Positions 62,301 through 64,000 of a stretch of DNA of 64,000 bases are shown here, in pieces (the stretch's first letter is position 1; each line of letters opens with the position of its first letter). The notes beneath the pieces were generated by a model that saw nothing but the letters and a program-made list of their open reading frames with translations, ran no database searches and had not been told where the DNA came from. The translations under genes were made by a program, and so were the position numbers. The stretch is taken from contig CAZUDO010000025.1 of NCBI GenBank assembly GCA_964618895.1, forward strand, positions 5,364 to 69,363, in the 5' to 3' direction. This DNA comes from CAZUDO01 sp964618895 (GTDB taxonomy: Bacteria > Desulfobacterota > Binatia > DP-6).

Positions 62301-64000
62301 GCAGCCTCGGCACCGGCGACTCGATCAGCACCAGTAGCCTCACCTCCGGCACGCACACCATCACCGCGTCGGTCACCGACGCGGGCGGCAAGAGCGCCTC
62401 CGCCTCCATCACGGTGGTGGTCAACTCCACCCCGACGGTCGCCATCACCGCGCCCGCCTCCGGCGCCAGCTACGAGCACGGCGCGGCGGTCACCTTCACC
62501 GGCACGGCGTCCGACCTCGAGGACGCGAGCGTCACCATCCACTGGTCGTCGGATCGGGACGGCACGCTCGGCACGGGCGACACCCTCACCACCAGCGCGC
62601 TCACCTCCGGCACGCACACCATCACCGCCACGGTCACCGACAGCGGCAGCAAGAGCGCCTCGGCGTCCATCACGGTGGTGGTCAACTCGACCCCCACAGT
62701 CACCATCACCGCCCCGGCCACGGGCGCCTCTTACGAGCACGGCGCGGCCGTCAGCTTCACCGGTACGGCCACCGATCTCGAGGACGGCGCGCTCACCATC
62801 ACCTGGACCTCGGACCGCGACGGCACCCTTGGCACGGGCGACGCACTCACCACGTCCGCCCTCACGTCCGGCACGCACCTCATCACCGCCTCGGCGACCG
62901 ACGCGGGCAGCAAGAGCGCCTCGGCGTCCATCACGGTGGTGGTCAACTCGACCCCGACGATCACGGTCACGGCCCCGGCAACGGGCGCGTCCTACGAGCA
63001 CGGCGTGGCCATCACCTTCACCGGCACGGCGTCCGACCTCGAGGACGGCGCGCTCACCATCACCTGGACCTCGGACCGCGACGGCGGCCTCGGCACCGGC
63101 GACAGCCTGAGCGTCAGCACCCTCACCTCCGGCACCCATACCATTACCGCCTCGGCGACGGACGCCGGCAGCAAGACGGGCTCGGCGTCGATCACCGTGG
63201 TCGTGAACTCCACGCCCACCGTCAGCATCACCGCCCCCGCCGACGGCGCCACCTATGAACACGGCGCGACGGTCACCTTGACTGCGGCTGCCGCCGACCT
63301 GGAGGACACGAGCCTCACCGTCATCTGGGTCTCCGACCGCGACGGCGCCCTCGGCAGCGGCGACACGCTCCCGATCGACACGCTGACCTCCGGCACGCAC
63401 ACCATCACGGCCACCGTCACCGACGCCGGCAGCAAGACCGCCTCGACCGCCATTACCGTGATCGTCAACTCGACGCCCACCGTCAGCATCACCGCCCCCG
63501 CCGACGGCGCGACCTACGAACACGGCGCCAGCGTCACCTTCACGGGCACCGGCACCGACCTCGAGGACGGGGCGCTGGTCATCACCTGGGCCTCGACTCT
63601 CGACGGCGCCCTCGGCACCGGCGACAGCCTGAGCACCAGCAGCCTCACCTCCGGCACGCACACCATCACCGCGACGGTCACCGACGCCGGCAGCAAGACC
63701 GCGTCGGCCTCCCGCACCGTGATCGTCAACGCGACCCCGACCGTCGGCATCACCGCCCCCGCCGACGGCGCCTCCTACGAGCCCGGCGCCAGCATCACCT
63801 TCACGGGCACCGGCACCGACCTCGAAGACGGCGCCCTCGTCATCAGCTGGGCCTCCACCCTCGACGGCGCCCTCGGCACCGGCGACAGCCTGAGCACCAG
63901 CAGCCTCACCTCCGGCACCCACACCATCACGGCGACGGTCACCGACGCCGGCAGCAAGACCGCCAGCGTGTCGATCACCGTGATCGTCAATTCCACGCCC
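44303..64000 (+). CDS. Giant DNRLRE/Ig-repeat surface protein, partial
   Basis: An open frame of 6,566 codons with no stop before the window end; I checked the frame at several points along it. A signal peptide (WALAYWLLLGLLPILSHRSKAQ) is followed by seven DNRLRE (CBM96-like) domains of about 160 aa, with their ADTYVD-type anchors at 44429, 45449, 47015, 48854, 50693, 52523 and 54647. Each has NFGTA.., YLRF, W.E...TYNTRP and a final SREG..KPQL. Between them and after them lie about 56 Ig-like modules (by my count) with the core W.S.RDG.LGTG and GTHTITASVTD. A unique region of about 390 aa (55684-56860, VGYEDFSFGPNIEVALDK; ALTIAKDSAGVLWIAYDANG) looks like a beta-propeller. It is probably exported and adhesive. 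Confidence 0.9.
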   Translation, partial: MPHRRTRWALAYWLLLGLLPILSHRSKAQTSPTQTLTFAAAADTYVDANAATTNFNSAVELKTDASPVRNIYLRFAVTGVNGRSVQRARIRMQVTGQSDIGGTIHKISNTTWNEATVNWNTKPAIDGPGLHTLGAVTVGAVVEFTVDAAITADGVYSFAIDNTSLSAAAYTSNAASSGQKPQLVLTVAGAPPTIQITQPPTASSFFVGDTITLQATATDATSQNLASGVTWSSSLAGPLGTGGVVTPVLAQGTHVITASVTDAQGLTASTQVTLTVAPRPAANTEPLVAITAPANHQTVAAGLPVTFTGTASDLEDGTLTAGLAWTSDRDGALGTGGSFTRTLSAGSHIITASVTDAGGLRGSATVSVNVTPAVTVEFAPTADAYVDAGLPTANFGTAPTLRVDANTQRVGYLRFAVTGIGARPITQALLRMLVDTGTSANSVSGGDVRTVSNGTWQEGTITFNNRPAVDGPLLATAAAVTQNQVVEFDVSSAITGDGTYNFALTNTSSDEAIYRSREGGPAPTLVLLFAGNAPTVSITAPAAPTTIFRGDSLTFTGTATDVEDGDLASALQWTSDRDGALGTGAAISTATLTVGTHTITASATDADSLTGQAQLIVRVRAPNTAPQVTLTAPANGASVAIATPVALTATATDDFDGPLTPQLRWSSSRDGLLGTGGSLSRSTLTLGTHVLTASVTDSDGVTGSASVSITVTPTPPTVAVSAPADNAQVFGGSSVTFAGSASDAADGNLSGSLHWTSSRDGAIGTGPTFARSTLSVGTHTITAAVMNSAGVTGQAQRTLVVRPPNTVPTVHLLLPTTGGTFLNGKPLLLAATASDAEDGDLAASVRWSSSRDGTLGTGGTLTVPTLSVGTHTLTASVTDGDGSTATGTTAVTIVPATITINALEDTYVDSGAATTKFGTATSFQADASPIRQAYLRFTVNGIGSFAVQQAVLRLTVGSGSGDGSAVGGTVHSITSNAWSEATTTYNTRPAVDGPARATRGTVTPNQVIDFDITAAVAGDGTYNFALVTTSSDAVLYRSREMSTGKPQLIVTLKQDSSPLVVISAPADGTTVLPNTPLTFAGRATDAENGDLSAQLEWVSNLDGVLGTGPSLTVPSLRSGVHTITARVTDSAGQTGQAQRTVTVPNIPVVAITTPPDGTAVFQSALPITLTGRATDVEDGDISLNLQWRSDRDGALAGGPSISVSALSVGTHVITTSATDDDGLTGSTQITLRVRGPNAAPQVTVSAPANGSSAPAGTMVAFAGSVSDDFDTNLNAQLHWQSSRDGALCTGATCSRILTEGTHTITASATDSNGADGSASVTVTIAPTAPEVSITAPADGARVFIGATTTFAGTATDATDGSLSSQIAWSSDRDGALGTGASITTISLSVGTHQITARVVDAGGLSAEARRTVIVRPPNVSPTIGITAPVSGDQLLTAAPVVLGAHANDAEDGTLVAGVRWTSSRDGLLGTGAVLTMPSLSVGTHTLTASITDSDGASASATVSVTVFASTLTLLPVADTYVDSGSPSTKFGTATSLTVGTTTTRQTFLRFTVSSIGRFTVQRALLRLTVGAASADGAAAGGVLHTITDTSWSEAATSYSNRPTVDGPAIATLGRVTANQAVDIDVTSAITADATYNFGLVLSSTDYAKYLSREASAGKPQLTITLGHNTTPVVVITAPATGSRFMPGTRIAFAATATDAQSGDLSGQVTWTSSRDGFLGTGATLSRSNLTSGQHTITAQVTDGSGLSGQAQVMVTVAHTPSVNITAPADGTIVFTDQLPVTFVGHASDVEDGDLSPTLAWTSSRDGALATGTSITANALTIGTHLVTASTTDEDGLAAQAQVTVRVRGPNQPPSLVITTPAGGSSIPAGTPVTLTANATDDFDGDLGTQVQWTSSRDGSLGSGATRTLLLSEGVHSITAAVTDSDGVSAQTQLSLTIAPTPPAVTITAPPLGTRVFAGTSVTFTGAASDATDGDLTTALRWTSDRDGLIGSGRTFATTALSAGTHVVTASASDTGGLVGRAERTVVIRTPNTAPTLTIFAPVGGTMLLAGRTVILGGQATDSDDGDLAAGLRWSSSRDGVLGTGATVSVASLTAGTHLLTATVTDHDGAAGSASVTVVVVPGTLTIQPTADAHVDSAKPTTKLGTGTTLQASSGTTRQAFFRFPVTGLNGLGIQQALLRLTVAGATADGSANGGTVNAITNNAWVESTITYNTRPAIDGPALATKGKVVAKQVVDFDVTAALTGEGTYNLALVSTSTDYVTYVSREGASASRPQLVLTLRQNTAPVVNITAPTTGTVIGINTPVTLTGTALDAESGTLASQIQWSSNRDGLLGTGASLTLPRLSPGAHTLIASATDAGGETGRAQVAVQIGHKPQVAITMPRDRAVFFTSQLPLTLAGTATDVEDGNVASRLQWTSDRDGALGVGATIGARPSIGTHVLSAAVTDAHGEVGSAQVTIRVRGPNQAPTLSITAPTDGASIPAGTALALAATASDDFDGNIASLVQWSDDRHGALGVGAPHYTPQGEGAHVLTASVTDSDGVTASAQVTFTIAPTPPAVTIQTPLTGATIVQDTNISFNATAIDATDGDVATGLHWISNRDGEIGTGGSFALTSLTEGAHTITAAVTDSGGLVGLAQIGITVIRQPTVTILLPENDAHFIDTTAVTFFATAVDRVDGDVSSTLVWTSDRDGEIGRGMTFTTETLTVGVHTVTARARNLASNAGTALVTFTVQIGSVTFTPIEDTYADAGLPTTNFGTAPEMVAGGGTPIRQAFLRFDVTGLTGFPIESAKLRMRVGTSSTASGGEGGTIRRITNDTWGESRTTWNANRPPLDGDVLDSVLLPVGQGQVVEWNVTAGMTGDGHYNFALTTGSGDAVKYESREGTNKPQLIVFFTQPETRRLPEVHITAPASGATVYDDQVLTLTATASDVHDGDLASQIAWRSSIDGAIGTGGTIAMAHLSRGSHTISATVRNAIGLIGQTAIVLTIADRPPDVRISTPVDGHVFAVGFPIVFGATATDDMDGDMGASLAWTSDRDGVLGTGRSLTIDNLSSGDHVVTARITNSLGTVGSAAVTISVGNASPRLTVTAPADATTVTEGTLLILVATATDAEDGDLAASIRWTSNLQGLLGTGGSVSVSLTAGTHRITATVTDSAGSTKSVDVTVTVQLAPPTLTIVSPRDGDSFSGAVTFTGSATDAKDGDRSAVIRWTSNVGGLLGTGSSITVHTLATGRHTIAAQVTDSDGLMATQMITIAVGNVPPMVTITNPANGSSIPAGTTRTLTGTAIDAVDGNLSASIQWVSNLNGVLGTGASISTQTLARGTHLITARCKDSKNLHGEDQIVLLVTASAGGIANDPPQVTIAVPQHNSQVGLGTPVTFTATAIDEAGDISANLAWVSNLDGIIGTGRTFQTSTLSGGTHHISASVSDSGGLVGSASLTLDISQNASVFGPIADAYTDSSTANQPLNFGTAAVLRLQNSPVLRPYLRFDVTGMPAGTINRAVLRLMTTAATNAGSAWAVGTGGELHLLTDNVWDELTITHLLKPALATAILQTIETPIGPSQTVEWDVTSLVTDQITTTGAPNGVYNFGLKTLNGDRAEFVSREGGAGAPQLLIFRDAPTATNPTVRITAPAEGATIGEGVAVNFTATATDPQDGNIAASLVWRSDRDGVLGTGPSITVTLTRGGHVLTATAMDSSSTSAADLIHVNVGSGAPVVTIVAPANSSTAAFGALVPFIATAFDAADGDLSFSIQWTSSLDGPIGTLPSFVKALSAGLHTLTASVTDSDTNTGTASITFQVSNTRVGYEDFSFGPNIEVALDKATATKPQSKLWFQDGIWWGVLFNTARSAHHIYRMDVPTNTWLDTGIVVDERGKSRADVLVDGNTLYIVSRFGFENATPPQNRLLRYTYYPGAQLYVLDPGFPANIGGGGCEALTIAKDSAGVLWIAYDANGRFFIEHSVGGDDRVWSGPFAPPVPEGLVSSVDDDAAVIALQGKVGVFWSNQITEKYYFAVHTDGLPTQDPAAWQFEIVAATSKAADDHFNLKRAADGRLFAAAKSSLNQLGRVQIGLYVRSPEGTWSARFPVINHDTSPTRPHLLLDELHRRAYVFYSNNFADIFYKSSDMDAIDFGDPTTIGTPFMVSGTTHDPVSPDGLNNPSGEKQNLDLTAGGLVIGATSETRTYWHNWIAYPRLRPMVNLAAPTDGLKVRTGTLITFAATATSDVDGNVTPDITWSSSRDGQIGTGASFTRTTLSRGVHTITAAVADSTKLSGTASVTVTVEDEAPPVVTLTSPVRNDKFRPDQAVTFTATALDSLDGDRTMGLVWTSDRDGQIGTGGTFVRMLGAGRHTITARATDTVPLAGTATVVIDVIEPAPPTLTLTAPVDGRIYAFGGMVPFGASATDPFDGDVTSRILWMSNRDGNVGAGGSFTRSTLTRGTHTLTASVTDSAGLSTSASRTVTIVDEAPPVVTLLSPAGGTLVAEGKPVMLRATAVDVIDGDRSATIAWSSNRDGALGTGTTLTVRTLTMGLHTLTASATDLAGLTAIAQVNIEIRPQPAPEVLITAPADNSVTLFTQSTTFAAAAIDTIDGDISASISWASDRDGALGTGASITRQLSLGRHTITAQATNSNPLTGSAVVHVNVESGPQIAILSPVDMSAVAQGDPTTFTALAFDFEDGDLSSALSWSSSRDGLLGTGPTVTAILSRGVHTITASAIDTDGHVNAAQIAIDVISRPTVLIASPAHNTLVGFGTPITYTGFATDPLNGNLTASLTWLSSLDGVIGNGGSFTSSALRSGTHTITARVTNIRGLSGQRQVTVVVNDPPTVTLTLPVNNAAFSHGASVSFAASASDREDGSLTSVITWTSSRDGLLGTGGTFSRTTLSAGLHTITASVTDAGGRTTAQTCAVLVMARPTVSISAPLDGVRIQLGGPLTFSATAFDPESGDVTATIAWSSTRDGLLATGGSFTTGTLSAGTHSITALATDLDALTGQRTITVIVNAPPTVAVIAPASGTTFEQGSPVIFTGTASDPEDGTLSPAIHWTSNLDGSLATGATITASALRSGTHVITASVTDASGKTSTAAVSVVINRTPTVAISQPLHGDIFVPGQAIRFIATATDLEDGNLGSALTWSSNLDGALGIGPSISVSFLRSGTHTITAAATDTGGKRGSAQVSIVINGGPSLAITSPADGTDTVPGATVTFTGTASDLEDGNLAAAIVWSSTLDGVLGTGSPLAVSTLRSGTHTITASVTDAGGKRSSAAITVIVNAFPTVAITAPASGASYEHGQVVTFTGAASDTEDGTLTAIAWSSSLDGSLGTGTSRNVATLRSGTHIITASVTDAGGKSATATITVVVNSTPTVAITAPATGASYEHGAAITFTATASDLEDGTLTAVQWSSSRDGALGTGTSLTRSNLSSGTHTITAMVTDAGGKSASTSITVVVNATPTVSITAPATGSSFEHGQSVTFTASASDLEDGSVTVAWSSSRDGALGTGASLTTSSLTSGTHTIIASVIDSGGKSASASIVVVVNSTPTVSITVPASGATFEHGAAVTLTATATDVEDASLAIRWSSNLDGSLGTGSPLAISTLRSGTHVLTAAVTDAGGKSASASVTIVVNSTPTVTITGPATGSSYEHGAAVTFAATAADTEDGTPTVQWSSSRDGALGTGATLTTSSFTSGTHTITASVTDSGGKSASSSITVVVNSAPVVTITAPAANATFEHGATVTFTATATDVEDASLTVQWTSTLDGVLGTGASLAVSSLRSGTHLITASTTDSGGKSGGASVTIVVNSTPAVSITAPANNATFEHGAAITFTATATDLEDASLTVQWGSSRDGSLGTGASLTRSNLTSGNHTITASVTDSGGKTASTSITVVVNSTPVVSITGPASGSTYEHGASITFTGTSSDLEDGTPTITWSSNRDGALGTSASITVSALSSGTHTITATVTDSGSKTASTSITVVVNSTPTVAITAPASGASYEHGATVVFTATPYDLEDGSPTVGWSSSRDGSLGTGDSISTSSLTSGTHTITASVTDAGGKSASASITVVVNSTPTVAITAPASGASYEHGAAVTFTGTASDLEDASVTIHWSSDRDGTLGTGDTLTTSALTSGTHTITATVTDSGSKSASASITVVVNSTPTVTITAPATGASYEHGAAVSFTGTATDLEDGALTITWTSDRDGTLGTGDALTTSALTSGTHLITASATDAGSKSASASITVVVNSTPTITVTAPATGASYEHGVAITFTGTASDLEDGALTITWTSDRDGGLGTGDSLSVSTLTSGTHTITASATDAGSKTGSASITVVVNSTPTVSITAPADGATYEHGATVTLTAAAADLEDTSLTVIWVSDRDGALGSGDTLPIDTLTSGTHTITATVTDAGSKTASTAITVIVNSTPTVSITAPADGATYEHGASVTFTGTGTDLEDGALVITWASTLDGALGTGDSLSTSSLTSGTHTITATVTDAGSKTASASRTVIVNATPTVGITAPADGASYEPGASITFTGTGTDLEDGALVISWASTLDGALGTGDSLSTSSLTSGTHTITATVTDAGSKTASVSITVIVNSTP
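45424..54640 (+). repeat. Higher-order repeat: DNRLRE plus five Ig modules
   Basis: Distances between matching Asp codons of successive DNRLRE domains are 1020, 1566, 1839, 1839, 1830 and 2124 nt. The 1839-nt unit is one DNRLRE plus five Ig modules. The modules are position-specific: the second ends near RVRGPN, the third near APTP, the fourth near VRPPN, and the fifth leads into the next DNRLRE. The 1566-nt unit lacks the first module and the 2124-nt unit has one extra, pointing to unit-wise duplication and loss. Confidence 0.8.
55684..56860 (+). other. Unique propeller-like insert in the giant protein
   Basis: About 390 residues between Ig modules contain no Ig core motif. Repeated short blocks such as KPQSKLWFQDGIWWGVLF, DGNTLYIVSRFG, SAGVLWIAYDANGRFFIE and HRRAYVFYSNNFADIFY alternate aromatic strands at roughly 50-residue intervals, as in BNR/sialidase-like propellers. 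No catalytic motif is evident; a glycan-binding role is possible. Confidence 0.5.
60644..64000 (+). repeat. Tandem Ig array with exact 261-bp period
   Basis: The Tyr/Phe codon of the (Y/F)EHG motif recurs at 60644, 60905, 61166, 61427, 61688, 61949, 62210, 62471, 62732, 62993, 63254, 63515 and 63776, always 261 bp (87 codons) apart. Two preceding units at 60116 and 60380 have a 264-bp spacing. The nucleotide similarity of the later units is high (for example GTCAACTCCACGCC), indicating recent expansion. The array continues past the window end. Confidence 0.9.

Noticed and set aside
60116..64000. Non-coding satellite DNA
   Set aside because: The 261-bp period is a multiple of three, the frame stays open and every unit encodes an Ig-like module.

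Overview
The window is a GC-rich (about 70%), gene-dense bacterial chromosome segment. Myxococcus-type cysteine-rich (DUF4215) repeats, an F420/luciferase-type oxidoreductase, an alkyl-DHAP-synthase-like flavoprotein, a thiolase fused to a DUF35 zinc-ribbon/OB-fold, many crotonases and a long exopolysaccharide (EPS) locus point to a Gram-negative lineage of the old Deltaproteobacteria. Candidatus Binatia (Binatota) or a myxobacterial relative fits best. This is inference from gene content; there is no rRNA or tRNA gene in the window to settle it.

Region 1 (1-7.2 kb) holds metabolic genes: the start of a SnoaL-like gene, a stand-alone LigD-type polymerase domain, a crotonase, then a tightly packed set (2Fe-2S ferredoxin, its reductase, an LLM monooxygenase, a GST), an RRM RNA-binding protein that appears to start at ATT, and an AGPS-like FAD enzyme. 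Region 2 (7.2-15.3 kb) holds a Baeyer-Villiger monooxygenase, a crotonase, an internally deleted thiolase relic, a delta-9-type desaturase, gpmA, the DUF35-thiolase fusion, and a two-gene nucleotidyltransferase toxin/antitoxin-like pair. Region 3 (15.3-26.5 kb) holds a secreted thioester-domain/DUF4215 protein, a Gfo/Idh/MocA oxidoreductase followed by a broken DUF6282 hydrolase, a 0.9-kb non-coding repeat cluster, a twin-methyltransferase protein with a small zinc ribbon, a secreted beta-propeller protein, and a HEAT-like protein of unknown role.

Region 4 (26.6-44.3 kb) is an EPS locus. It begins with an enhancer-binding-protein homologue that has lost the GAFTGA loop, the Walker B glutamate and both arginine fingers. 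A sigma-54-type promoter with an upstream site precedes a 66-aa Os1348-like peptide and eleven co-oriented, mostly overlapping genes: outer-membrane export protein, Wzc-like kinase/co-polymerase, GT4, Wzy-like ligase/polymerase, a WecA-CapD fusion, a CDP-alcohol phosphotransferase, TarI-like and TarJ-like enzymes, a Wzx-like flippase, and a methyltransferase-kinase fusion. A second sigma-54-type promoter, with nearly the same upstream site at the same distance, precedes a nucleotidyltransferase/P-loop-kinase fusion and a giant surface protein.

Region 5 (44.3 kb to the window end) is one open reading frame of at least 6,566 codons: signal peptide, seven DNRLRE domains, about 56 Ig-like modules in a higher-order pattern, one unique propeller-like insert, and a terminal tandem array of exact 261-bp period. 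It runs off the window.

The most unusual features are a family of six hairpin elements with perfect 21-28-bp arms around a constant 71-nt core, the matched pair of sigma-54 promoters with a shared upstream site beside a degenerate activator, the CDP-ribitol-like module in a Gram-negative EPS locus, and the giant repeat protein.
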